Source: Lutraria lutraria
Taxonomy: Eukaryota > Mollusca > Bivalvia > Venerida > Mactridae
Length of the DNA: 64,000 nucleotides
NCBI GenBank assembly: GCA_964023205.1
Contig: OZ026836.1
Span: 2,611,501-2,675,500, forward strand
Reading direction: 5' to 3'
Made by a program: the position numbers and the translations under genes. Under the pieces are notes generated by a model. The model ran no database searches and was not told the DNA's origin. It saw nothing but the letters and a program-made list of their open reading frames with translations. Shown here piece by piece: positions 51,964 through 64,000 of this stretch; position 1 is the first letter of the stretch; each line of letters opens with the position of its first letter.

Positions 51964-52452
51964 AGCTCAGCTGTTAGAATTAGTCAATGTCCACTACATA
52001 GGCGTTGTCAACACACTAGAGGTCACAGTTTATTGATAAAATGTTGTGCAACTTCAAAAATGGGTCATTTTGATGTAACAAATTAGGTTGGTAGTGAATT
52101 CAAATGAAAACCTTGTGGATACTCTAGAGGTCACAGTTTTTGATTGGAGACTGCATCAACTCTTGTCAGAATGTTTGTCTTAGTGATATCTTGGATAGAT
52201 TTGAATATTGGTCATCTGTGGTAAAAAAGTAGGTCACCAGGTCAAATCACAGGAAAAGCTTGATAATTCTGTTGAGACAACATATTTTATCAAGTCTTGA
52301 TGAAGGTCGCTGTGAATGTTTCTCTTGAAGAATTCTAGGTCAATGGAAGGTTCTGCTATTTAAACATCAATATGAAAGAAATTGTAATGATATGAAGGAA
52401 CGTAAGTCTTTACTCAAGTGAATTTGTGGAAGGCATTCATGACACTCTTGTT
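51964..52452 (+). mobile_element. Helentron-like element A6
   Basis: Starts at a decayed AGCTCAG head. A-type monomers follow with a perfect AGGTCACCAGGTCA at 52231-52244. A subfamily 3' block is shared with A5 (AACATCAATATGAAAGAA). The last bases are CTCTTGTT. The hairpin is mutated. Confidence 0.75.
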
Positions 52453-55400
52453 ATTTATAATTGTCAATTATTAGTTATAAGTGGCTTTCACAAGTAATAG
52501 ATTAATGCAAGTGGCAACATTAATTGTTGACCATTTCTCAGCCACACATGTATTACTCCAAATAGTTATCATCTTGATTATATAGTTGGTACAATGATCA
52601 AGATCATGACCCTAATATCTTTCTTTTCATCATGCCTTCATGCTTGCTTCTTGTAGCAATGTACATGGTATATTTGCATATCTAAAGCGACATGTGATAA
52701 TTGATAATGATTTCCTGACAGACAAATTAAAGTCAACCGACTGGCATGTCGAGGTTGGATTAATTTGTTTCATTGACTGTTGATTGTACATATATCAGTC
52801 TTATGTTTCATTGACTGTTGATTGTACATATATCAGTCTTATTCATTTATGTTGATTGTGAAGATTGTTTGTCATGATAGGTGTCAATGTAAGTTCTTTA
52901 GCAAGCCAATAAAGTCATTTACTTTTTCAATTATGTCTATCATTGTGATTTGCTTTTTGACTGGTGTTCATGATCAATGTCTATCTTCTTACACTCCGAA
53001 CTTTTCTCAATTGATTGGGCATGAATAACTTATGGCTTTCAGACAGTGTTCTGTGCTCATTGCATCATAATTTGTAAAGCTGTCAGTGAGATGTTCTGTA
53101 TGGTATGCTTGTAAGATTGGTTGTTACAAAGAGATAAACCTTTGAATTACCATTGGAAAAAGATATGTCTCTTCCTGCTTTGATGATTAAGGTGTATAAG
53201 ATTGAAATCAGTGATGGGTGTCATGTTTTTATTATGGCATTTATTTATCCAAGAGATACATTGCTATTAGTCAGTTTAATATATTTTATTATATTACTGG
53301 TTAAAAAGATATTGTTTCAACTCCTAAGTCTGAGAGAATGCTGACTGCTGAGCAAGCTTAAAGTATTCATAAATGCAAAAAGATGGTGTCTTAAATGTTG
53401 TAAAATAAAACAAGAATATATTTTCCCCAGATCAACAAAATATTGATGTATTAATATTGCCAATGCCTACCTCAGTTCAATTTGTCAACATTGTATGCAC
53501 CATTCAAATATTTATTCAAATTACATTTTCTATAAAAGTCATTTGATATTTGTGTGCCATGCATCCTTCTTTTTGTCAGGGAAAATTGTTTGTTGTTGCA
53601 GACTTAACGATTCTTTTGGGGGGAAACAAAGTGATAATTTATATCAAAATGAGCAGCTTGGATGATAATCTTGTAGTCTGGAAACAGTATTATATTGATT
53701 GACAATCTTTAAGTTTTAATCTTATGGCAGTTACTGATGTATTGAATATGTGTGAAAGTCTAAAACATAGCTTACATGGTTGAAAAAAGGTAATTAATTT
53801 ACCCTTTGCCCAAAGTTAATTTTTCATAAAATTTAATGCATTTGAAGTCCAGTTTTTATTTCATTAGATACACAAATCTCTTTTCTCATATTCTAATCTT
53901 TATAGGACTTTTGTAAGTTATACTAGAAAGGGCTGTTTAATAAACTATGAAAATTGATCTTGTTTGATAATGTTGGACAGTTTATCAAAGATCACCATTG
54001 AGTTGGTATGCAGTAAAGGTTTGATTGATATGTATTGGTATATTTACTGACACTAATTGAGTGTCCAAGACCTCTATGGATATATAATAAGTATGATAGC
54101 TGGCATCAGATAGAAACATTGTGGATCACAAGTTTGTACTGTATGGAATAGACAGATAATAATTTGTGAATAAATTTTGTCATTTCGAAGCAATAGTCTG
54201 ATCTATATTACTTACATAACTAAATATGTTAATGTCTGTTATTAGGTTTAAATTGTAAAATAGAATTTGCAGAATTTTTTTGGTTTGCTTTAAATATGAA
54301 TAAGGCATAATTTGAGAAATTGAATGTTAGGTAAATATTTGCACCATTTAACCGCAAGCAAGCTTCCTGAATTTAGTCTGCTGAAATTGCATGAGATTCA
54401 TGACAGAACACTGCTGTTTCTTTTGCTTATTTTAAGGAAATAACTGTAAAACATGCTGATCTGAACTAAAAAGATTCTCACAATGCAGTTCAAAGACATT
54501 TGCTGAAAGTTTTTCTTTTATTATGATTGTAGGAAAGGACTATTAAAGCAATTGAGTTCATTGTCTTTTAAGTGCACAACTATGGGAAGAGTTTCTATAA
54601 TGACAGTGATTTTAAATATTTCAATGTATGGAACCAAATGTTTGTATTGCATGCATGCCCCTAATTAAAAAGCATTATCCCAAGCTTATATTGCCAAGCT
54701 TGCGGTCAGTTACTTCTTTGGTTCATTGAACAGATGTGCTTTCATTATTGTTACAAAGAACAATTTGTGGTCATGCACATCTAATAGTGTCAACTAGGTG
54801 GCTTCAAAGGAAGATGATATGTTTGGTCCTTAATGCTCAGTTGGCCTTAATACATTGGTTGTTTACATTAAAAGGCCAGCAAACTCAGCTTGAGGAGAGG
54901 GGGATAATTTTAAATTTAGCCTAGCCCCCCCCCCCCAACAGGTTCCTGAGCCCCTATTTAGAGTGGCTATTGTTCACAATGGTATCCTTTCGTCCCATTG
55001 AACCTGGTTTGGCTGCAGTTTGTTTGTAATATTCAGCTATCATCAGCTTTACTTATCTGTCTGCTTACTGACCTTCTGTTGTGAAGAATGTGATGCAAAT
55101 AAAAAAGATTAAGTTATTTCACTGGTTTCTTCCACTAGAGGCATTTAGTGTTCCATTTTTCTAAGCATTGAATTATGTAACTGGGGACATATAATGACAA
55201 GTATGGTACTGGCATTGGAAACATACAAGTGTCTACCAGCTTCCCTATCAGTAATTATGGATTAACACATTGATCTGTAAGGATGTGTCTTTTGTGTGCT
55301 GCACTGTCAGTTTTGCCTTCCTAACTTAATTGTTATCATCCCTAAGGGCTTCCTCCAAGGCAATGGGAAGGATTGACTGCTTCTTCTATAGTGTGCTGAA

Positions 55401-56613
55401 TGTCTTGGATTAACTACTATTGATCAATCTATAAATGACACTGTCTTATTGTACTTAAATAACTTACAGGAAATATTCATAAATCATGATTCCCTAAAAA
55501 GCTTCTTTAAAGTTCTTAAAGACTGTCAAAATATTTTGAAATACAAGTTAGATTGTCTGAGATTGTTTGCAGCTGTACACAATTTTGATAATCTGGAAAT
55601 TTGTTTGTGCATGAGCAAATTGGAAATAGAAATTTGTGTTTTGTTAAAAAGGATTTGTTTGATAAACTTCTCATATGATTTATTCCTTCTATTAATTACA
55701 ATGATAGCAATTACTTAACTAAATTCAACATTTGTGTCAGCTTTTTTCTCTTGGTCACATCTAAGGTATATGATTTACTCATGTGTTGCACAACAATATG
55801 CATGTGTGGTGAGTTTTATCGCATATAATTTTGAAGAGATCATAGTATGCTGGAAAACAAGTTTGTCACAGATGGCAACTAGATACATTGGCAATCCAAG
55901 CTGACTTGTGAACAGAAATGAATTTAGACTACTCATCTTGTGATCATGCACTTGCTGGGAACTTTAGCAGCATATCCATCATGTTTTCCTGCGTTAATTC
56001 TCCAGCTTCAAAAGAAAAAAAAAGATTGTCTAGTGGGATGTAGCAGGGAAATATTTCGGAAACAATAATTGTTTCATCTGGCAGTCAGCAAATTTACTGC
56101 TACTTTTTTATGTTGTATGATTTTACATGAACAAGATTTCCCTTGTCTTTTAACAAATGTGCCCATGCACATGATAAAATTTGTAAAAACTGGAATAATG
56201 TAATTAAGTCGCAAAAATTATTTCACATGAGAGAGCAAACATTGTTTTAACATTTACCAATTGTTTTCAAGCCTGTGAAGGCAACTTGACGGTTATTATA
56301 TTTTTGTTTTGATATTAAATGTCTAAAATCGTGACAAATCTTAAATACACATTGAGTATGGTTATGTATGAATAATTTGTGAAATATTGAGTGGGATGAA
56401 AGCTTTCATATTTATTCTGGAAACTGGAATTCTGTCTCTTCTGATAATTATTTTCTTACTGTTTTAATTCCATGTATTACACAGCAGACTTCAGCAGATT
56501 TCATGATTTTCTTTGAACATTCTTTGACTGTTACACTGAGAGAATATAAATAAACTCAATAAACTCACAGTAACACTCTGAGGCAATTTTGTTCAGACTT
56601 AATGGTCATAATA
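52453..56613. other. Intron sequence, mostly unique
   Basis: AT-rich. A 38-bp duplication (GTTTCATTGACTGTTGATTG at 52767 and 52805) and a 12-base C run (54925-54936) are the only structured features. Confidence 0.5.
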
Positions 56614-57470
56614 TTTTTATGCCCCCGTATCGATAGATTGGGGGCATATTGTTTTTGGCCTCTGTTTGTCGGTTTGTATGTTTGTACCAAACTTTAATTT
56701 TGCCTATAAAATCAAAACGCCTGCACCTACATCCATCAAACTTCATATGTAGGTTCCTCATGACAACCTCTACATGACCTGTGCATGATCAGGTCAGTAG
56801 GTCAAAGGTCAAGGTCACAGGGTCATTGTGTTTAAAAAATTCCAACATTTTTTAAGATACTACTCCTACATTTTTCATGGGATTTTGACGAAACTTTCAC
56901 AGACTTGTTGTTGCCAAGAACCCCCACACATATATTCTGGGTTTTGTGATTCGATCATTTTTGACGGAATTATGGCCCTTTGTTTATTTTGTGTGATTGT
57001 AACAGCGAAATACTCTTGTTTCCTTGTTTTCTCAAGGGATTTTGATAAAACTTTCATGGAACTATTGTTATCGAAATACCCAATGCATGTTGTAAAGGTT
57101 TTATGATTCGATAAATTTTGACAGAATTATGGCCCTTTGTTTATTTTGTGCATATGTAATATATAGAGAAAAACTCTTTTGTTTGCAACTAATTCTGTAT
57201 TTCTCAAGGGATTTTTACCAAATTTTTATAGAACTATTGTCACAATGTTCACCAGCACATATTGATAGGGTTTTGTGATTCGATCATTTTTAGTAGATTT
57301 ACGGCCCTTTTTTTGCCTGTACCGAAATTTAACCTTTGCCTATTAAATCAAAACGCTACCACCTGCAATCATCGAACTTCATATCTTGGTTCATCATGAC
57401 AATCATGGAGCTGTGCATTTTCAAAAAGGGCAACCGGAGGGGGCATGGTGTTTATAAAACACATCTTGTT
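56614..57470 (+). mobile_element. Helentron-like element E
   Basis: TTTTT-ATGCCCCC at the 5' end folds on GGGGGCAT 13 bp later. About three monomers of 157-172 bp share GGGTTTTGTGATTCGATC and ATTATGGCCCTTTGTTTATT. At 57439-57446 GGGGGCAT can pair with the 5' end, then the hairpin GTGTTTATAAAACAC (57448-57462) and ATCTTGTT. At 56791-56825 it carries five AGGTCA-type half-sites. No ORF of note. Confidence 0.82.
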
Positions 57471-57768
57471 TTTATATAATTTTGTGGCATTCATTGTAAT
57501 ACTACACGTAGTTCTGTTGATGCTGCTCTCCAAAAAGGGCCAAGTTAACCCTTATTTTGTATATTTACATGGACTTTTGTGAAGAGGCATTATTTTCATT
57601 ATCATCTTAGTTCTTTCAATTTAGTAAAATTTGTTTTACACTATAAGATAACTGATCTAGTCTAAAAAGATTCAATTTGTATTCACATGTTTTATGTGAT
57701 GCATATTGAATCAATTTCATTCCATATTTATATGACCTTGCTCATTAATATTCACATTTTATTTTCAG

Positions 57769-57897
57769 CATGTGATATGAATGTACATAAAAGATGTGAA
57801 AAGAATGTCCCAAAACTATGTGGAATTGATCATACTGAAAGAAGGGGTCGTATACATCTCAAAGTTTATTCTGATGGAGATAAACTTAAAGTTGAAG
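57769..57897 (+). CDS. PRKCA-like: Conventional protein kinase C, exon encoding end of C1B and start of C2 domain
   Basis: Second coding exon of the same cPKC gene. The acceptor ATTTTCAG ends at 57768; a GTAAAT donor starts at 57898, giving 129 nt that enter and leave in phase 1. The split codon (G from 28150 plus CA) is Ala, so the junction reads Cys-Glu-Ala-Cys. The exon then supplies Cys-X4-His-X2-Cys-X7-Cys, completing all eight zinc ligands of C1B. Next come the conventional-PKC linker (Cys-Gly-Ile-Asp-His-Thr-Glu) and Arg-Gly-Arg-Ile-His-Leu-Lys-Val, the first strand of the calcium-binding C2 domain. A C2 domain directly after C1B marks a conventional isoform; novel PKCs carry C2 at the N terminus. 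The next C2 exon, with its Asp calcium ligands, is not seen before 64000. The open frame upstream of 57769 is intronic. Confidence 0.95.
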
Positions 57898-60800
57898 GTA
57901 AATGTTTGTAGTTGAAAGCCTAATTCACGTGTGAAAACGATAAGAATGTTTTAAAAAGTGTTCATGTATTGTTCTTGAACTGTGTACAAGAACTGTAATT
58001 TAACTACTCTGAAAGTGTGCAAGAATGATTCAAGTACAGTACAACCTCTCCAGTCAGTGGCCCTCTGTAGAGCAACAACCTCTCTATAACAACACCTTTA
58101 AAATTTCCCTAAGTTGATATTTACTGTAAATTTATATGTAAAATTAATTGTAAATTAATGATTAGTCTGTGCTTTATTCAGACAATAAAAGCCATGCTGC
58201 TTACTTTGAAAATACTTGCTTTAGGAGGAAATGTGTGACATCCAACCTTTTTTCTGGCATAGACACAGGAAAATATGACAGATGGCTGACTTATTAGTTT
58301 CTTCTTGTCTGAATGTATTGTTGTCTTATGAATAATTTGCATGGAACTATTGTATAATTAACCATCTCACCAAAGATTAACTGTTAAGTGCAGACATTTG
58401 TATGCGAGAAAATTCTATTGGTGTCTGAGGTTCACAGATATGATATTTTTTCAGTTGTCATCATGTTATCATTGCTTGAATAATAAATCTATACTGATAC
58501 ATTGATATAATATATACTATTGAGACAACCTGGTAATGATTAGAATTGATCCAAACATGCTGTTAACTCATCAGTTTTAGTCTTATAAACTCAATCATGT
58601 GATGACAGTATACTGTATAGTTTTTCTTTATTGATTAAGTCCTATATTTCATCATTGTAAGCAAATCTGATGATTATTTTGTTTTTCTCTTATTTCCTGT
58701 AATGTAATAGAATGATGTATGAAAATTATATCTTCTTTAATGTTTGACTTATATTCTAACCAAATTATTAGGTTGACAGTTTGAAAAAAATGTTTTAATT
58801 CTTTGGTCCAGAAATCAGTATGGTGATAAATATCAAGAATTCAGTTGTCAGATCTCCATTGAATGCATATTGAATGAATACAAGGTTGTTTAACTTACGG
58901 GTACAAAACCTAATATAGTGCACATGTTCTTTTTTACTGAACCTTAACATGACAGAATTAAATTCCCAGGATCAATTCAGATGTTATGCCATGTCATCTG
59001 GGTCTGTTATGTTTCACTGCCAAATCCAATTGTTTTACAAAGCAGAATTTTCTATTTTATTCTGCACTGTCTGCTCTTATTATACTTACATTGTATTGTG
59101 TGGTACTAAGTTGGTAATCTAAGGTAATGTTAAATCCTATTGGGTGATGTGTCAGTTTATTTGTGACATGATCTGATGTCAGATCCTGTTTCACAATAAG
59201 TTGGTCTTTTATGGGATCATACCATGCATGCAGTGTCATGCTTTTTACCCCAGTCCATTACACCAAGGACACAAATGTGTTGTATAGTATAGATTCTGTG
59301 TTAATACTTATACTATCTTGATTTTAAAATGTCTTTTGTTTTTGAAAATATACTTGCATTGATTTATTTTAGATCAGGAGAATAATTGCCATTGTATAAT
59401 ATTATTTTTACATTTAATCACGCTCTTGTTGACATGCACCTCACTGTTATACAAGATATTATATGGCATTATGTTTCATGATATCTCTGATGGTTCTTCT
59501 ATTCAATTGTTTTGCTGATCATGTCCTTTAAACCAGTAATACCATGATTACAATGTTTCACCTTGGATTTCTTATGATGCATACATGTATTTATTATAAG
59601 TAATAATAACAATTTACCATGTTCCTTGAATTAGTTATACAAAGTGATTATATCATTTCATCATGCTCTTTGAAATACTGGTGCAACATTTGAATTGTAA
59701 CAATTCACAATGTTCCTTGCAGAAGTTGTATAAAATCTCTGTAACTTATATTTGCTTGATGTATAATCATGATGGTCACCATGATGCTTTTCCCTTTGTA
59801 AGAAATGAAAATGCAACTGCAATATGTTACCAAACCTCAGTAATCCATTTGTCTGTCGAAATAACATTTGCCTGCAAGTTGCCTGAGTAAGTATTACTGT
59901 GAACCTATCCATCAAATAACTCTTGAAAAGATTACAATATCTCAACTATAAATGCTTATTGTTTTTGCACAGGCTTATACATAAGAAATATCTTGGTCCT
60001 ACATAAATTGATACTCTACAACATTAATGGAATTTTCGTTAAATATACATGAATCTATGTCAAGAATAAAGAATATATTCTACATTTAACCCAATATGAT
60101 TTAATAATACCAAAATTGTACCTAATATACAATGGTGTTTATTGTTTCTGTCTGCCAACCTATTTTATTATTGTGAGTGTTTTGTTGTAGGTTTAATATA
60201 AGCTCCAATCCATTGTTTAAGAATATATATAGATGGATGAGAGAATTCCATGCAGGATCTGCATTTTCTCTTCTTTGAAATTCTTTCAGTTTGCTATTTT
60301 TGTAATGCATCATTTTCTCTAAATATTTCAAAAGATGGGGAATTCTTGTATTGTTTTTCGCTGTTGCATACATCATACATGTATTTACATACATGACTAT
60401 ACATGTATATTTGTATTTTAGTATAATTATAATGATTCAGATTTTATTGTGTAAAATTGATATCAAATTTTCTGTAATTATAATTAATTCTTTTTAATTC
60501 ATTCTATGGTGTGGTTTTAAGCTACCGTATACTGTGTTATATTGTTTTGTCCATGAAGAATAAGCTGTTGATAACATTTTCCATTAGTAAGGAAGCTTGT
60601 CTCCAAATGGTCTTATAATTTGAGGCCATTGTTTGCTTCAACTTATTGAATTATTTAATATTGATGAACGCTTAACACATTTCTGGATGATTCACTCTGC
60701 TGTATTGTGGCAAAATATCTAATAATTGTTCTGTTAAGTCTAGGAATTGTTTAGTGATGTGATTTCTTGTTCTATATGTCCAGTCTGTTTATCTCTTAAT

Positions 60801-63800
60801 GGCCATCTACTGTCCTTCTCCCTCTAGATTTACATCTAAAGTGGTGTACATATCCAAAGTGATTAGTTCTGAGAGCACAAACTTGTTTCTTGTACAGTAA
60901 TTACCAGCAAGATCATGCTTTTACATATTTAGCCATATTTGGCATTAGAAAAACACACTCTTCTTGCTTTGCTCATTTCCTTAGCATTATAATAGTTGTT
61001 GACTATCATCTGGTTTATAACTTCATCTCTTTAGTTCAGTGTTATGAAATAAGCAATGAGTGGATATGTGCAGGTTATGAATTATAAGGATTCAGGTCTT
61101 GTTAACTTGTTTTGTATTACACCCACTTGTGTGTCAGGTGCCTCATGTTGCATCTATAGTTTACTGATACGTCCCTTTCCTTAGAAGTCCTCTTTTCTAG
61201 AAGTAATGATTTCATAAAAAACGTTCATAAGTTCATGATAATTAAAAACAAAAGAAAGTGTAGAGTATCATTTGTGCAGTCTTAGAAAATTGACAAGTTT
61301 TGCCATGTCGTTGTTCATACCACTGCATGACATGCATTTTAATTATTATACTGTGAATTGTTATTAAGGAGTTGCTGATTGTTGCACAGATGTTTATGCA
61401 TATAAATGGCTTTGTAATATGATTTGATGGCTGTGGTCCAGAAGGTAGTTACTGTGCTTGATTTGTAACCTGATACATGCAGGTCATATCCTTCCTTGTA
61501 AATTTGACAAAAATGTTGATATAAATGGAGAGAAGTTGCCAGCTTCTTGTGAAAGGGTAAATTAGAACTGGTTAGAATACAGTCTAGGAAAACTAATTTT
61601 GTGACCCGCTTCTGTAATATTAAAAATATCAGTAAAAAATCAGCATTAAACCTTCTGAAATGAAAAATAATTACAGTTGAATTGAGGTTTGTTTATAACC
61701 CAAAATACAAGCGAACGTTGTCTATGATTTGAAAGTCTCTTGAAGAATCATATTTTCATTATGTTTCTGTCTGAGAATTTCATTCTGTTTAATCTGAATT
61801 ATTGCTCAACAAGTAAATAAAATATTTTCACACCATGTTGCACTATGTGACATAATATTTTATGTAAAAGTTTGTCATGACAACACTTGAATTTTTCTGG
61901 TACAAGACTGCAGATTTTCAGTATTTATGACTCTCTGAAGGGCAATCTATGGTTTCTCACCCTAAATGCCACCTTTTTGTGTCATTAAAAGGTTAGATCC
62001 ATGATGTAACATTGATATAATATAGGTACCATTGTGTTCGCTTTGCCTAATTATTATGTGATAAGATCAGGGCATCAGGTATACGACAAAGATGTCAGAA
62101 TGCGGTCAAAACTTCTTTTGCCAATATTTAGCCAAAGCAGCTTGACTGGAAATGTTTCTCAGAAAAAACAAAACCCCTATACATTAATTTTACTCTAACT
62201 TCAATGGTGAGCAATCTTCACAAAATCCATCTTAGACGTCACATGAAGGTCCACGGGTGAGTGTGACTGTACACTATGGTTTGTTTGTGACCGATCAACT
62301 GATCTTTAAAATCTTTTTTTAAAAATATTCCAACATTATATTTACACTGAACACAGCTGTCACAATGTCAACACCCTAACTATTGGCTGGACCACTACCT
62401 TGAAGCCATCAAGGCTGTCCTGTCGCAGGATTGTCTCTGGAAGCTTATTCCAAGGAATGACTTGGAGAAGGAACGAGCGTCAGTATAGGTTGATTTTGCA
62501 GTAATTATATAGGTCAGACATTTCATAATGTTCCTAGCAGAAGACTTTGTTCTTCATAGGTAGTCCTTGTTATCCATCTGGAGTGTGATTGAGGGTGCTC
62601 AAGTTTCAAGGTAACTGGCTGGAACTGCTACTAGTTGATAGATATCATGTACATGTACATGTTTGTCAAGAACACTCTTAAAATGGACCTTCATATGTTT
62701 TATTGCACAATTTTCACATTTTTGAAACCAATGTTCTCAGATCCATCCTGATTTACCAATTTTGATAAATACCACACAGATCTGTTTCTGTGAGTCTGTC
62801 ATTGTGGCATTTCATAATGTTCAACAACTGCCATATTTGGGTAAATATGACATAAAAGGGTCAAATGATGAGGATTTAATCCATCATATGTTCCATCCTT
62901 GTACCTCCCATCAGTATAAACCTCCATAACCTTGTATGTCATTGAAATGAAATGTTTTATGTATTCACTTATACTCGATTGCATATTTGCTTGGCTGATT
63001 TGGTATGCATTAGAAATTCCCCAGACTTTATGGTATTATATTTTATGAGAGTCAAGTTATTGGCCCTATTGTGGATGGTTAACTTGGCTGTAATATATTC
63101 CCTTGTTAGATTTGTGTGGGTATTACTTTAATACACAATACATGCCTGGCTTGATCATTCTCTCATATTGCAAGACTTCCAGACATGGACACATTGCTTT
63201 AATGTTAGTTTATATGTAAATTGATGAGTATTTTGCCATTCAACTTATGTACATATTTATGAACTTGTGCTTTTGACGCCAATCTAATATGTGAGCTGTG
63301 ATATTTTCATCTATGTAACATTCTGGAGCTTATGAATTTTTAATCCAGCAATGTTGTGTCAATTGTGAAGTGCTGAAAATAATTTGTGATAAAACACTTC
63401 CATTGATATTGACTGCTTGTGAATTTTAAGCTCCAGGCCATGTGTTTTATTATGTTTTACCCCTTTAAACACACAGACTACCATGGATTTAAACTTTAAC
63501 AATCATTTACTATGATTTTAAATCTATTTTGATACCAGTTTTTGCTATAAGTTTTATGTAATCTTCGTTGATAGCATCATTTTAATAGAAGCCCTCATAT
63601 CTACCATGCATACTGCAATGGAGAAGTACATTCACATTGCCAAGCTGTTCTGATCCCTGTTGTGTCTGAGTCTGGCAATGAATATATGTTACTGAACACT
63701 ACATCAATACATGTCTTCCATTTCCACAATAATTGGTAAAACACTCTGGTAGTCATGACACTTGTTATTGTTTGGTATAGGGTCTTCTGTAATGACATGT

Positions 63801-64000
63801 GTCACTTGATCACCAAACTCATTGATTAATAGTCTGTGCAATGAATTTTGCATCTGGTCAGATGATGCAGACAGATTTTTTTCTTGTATTGTAAGTGATG
63901 AGATGAAAGTCTTCCATTACAGTCTGAATCTGTATGTTATCTCTTTGTCTGACCTTTGGAATGTTGGTGTTTTAGTGGTGTCTTGATGCCTTAGAATTAC
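57898..64000 (+). other. Downstream PKC intron (partial)
   Basis: Starts with a GTAAAT donor. The following 6.1 kb is AT-rich with no recognisable C2 exon. Apart from a decayed SINE candidate near 61427 and dispersed TTCATG/CAAGAA-type words around 57950-58040, I see only unique-looking intron. The small open frames here (for example near 59661-59945 and 60122-60394) have no recognisable homology. Confidence 0.7.
61427..61560 (+). repeat. Decayed tRNA-SINE candidate
   Basis: Box-A-like TGTGGTCCAGAAGGTAG, TTGATTTGTAACC and box-B-like CAGGTCATATCC at tRNA-like spacing. It shares wording with the remnant at 5241. Confidence 0.35.

Noticed and set aside
57687..57768. Upstream extension of the C2/C1B exon reading frame
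   Set aside because: A clear T-rich acceptor ends at 57768 and the residues before it do not fit PKC.

Overview
This window is a piece of an invertebrate animal genome, most likely a bivalve mollusc. The base composition is strongly AT-rich and CpG-poor, there is no dense ORF content, and two short exons lie about 30 kb apart. The rest is intron packed with interspersed repeats whose wording (AGCTCAC... ending in CTCTTGTT; ATGCCCCC... elements; tRNA-headed SINEs) I recognise as typical of bivalve introns. Naming a species is not possible from sequence alone.

The only host gene I can support is a conventional protein kinase C (cPKC, the invertebrate counterpart of PRKCA/B/G) on the + strand. 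Exon 28042..28150 encodes the first part of the C1B zinc finger. Exon 57769..57897 encodes its remainder and the first strand of the C2 domain. Spliced across the phase-1 junction they give the complete HX12CX2CX13CX2CX4HX2CX7C signature with all eight zinc ligands. The intron between them is 29,618 bp. Bases 1..28041 and 57898..64000 are read as flanking introns; no C1A, other C2 or kinase exon was found in them.

The intronic DNA holds: (i) many non-autonomous elements, most about 0.3-1.1 kb, with a shared end grammar: T5-A, a self-complementary 5' end, internal tandem monomers of about 100-170 bp, a subterminal 3' copy able to pair with the 5' end, a hairpin, and a terminal TCTTGTT. This resembles Helentron/Helitron2-type non-autonomous elements. 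They are here called families A to H, plus K. Nearly all lie on the strand of PKC transcription. (ii) tRNA-derived SINEs. (iii) Several TIR elements: a 1.39-kb hAT-like element with a 7-bp flanking repeat, a TTAA-flanked MITE, a near-palindromic MITE, and a 7.0-kb composite bounded by 15-bp perfect inverted repeats. (iv) Arrays of CATG-centred palindromes. (v) An exact 62 x 13-bp minisatellite at 45095..45900. (vi) A 200-bp assembly gap.

The observations most worth following are the shared terminal grammar, the matching change of both ends between families A and B, the strand bias, and the tandem nuclear-receptor-type half-sites (AGGTCA) carried by the element monomers, including five half-sites in 35 bp at 56791..56825. 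No RNA genes other than SINE heads, no autonomous transposase or reverse transcriptase, and no bacterial-type features were found.
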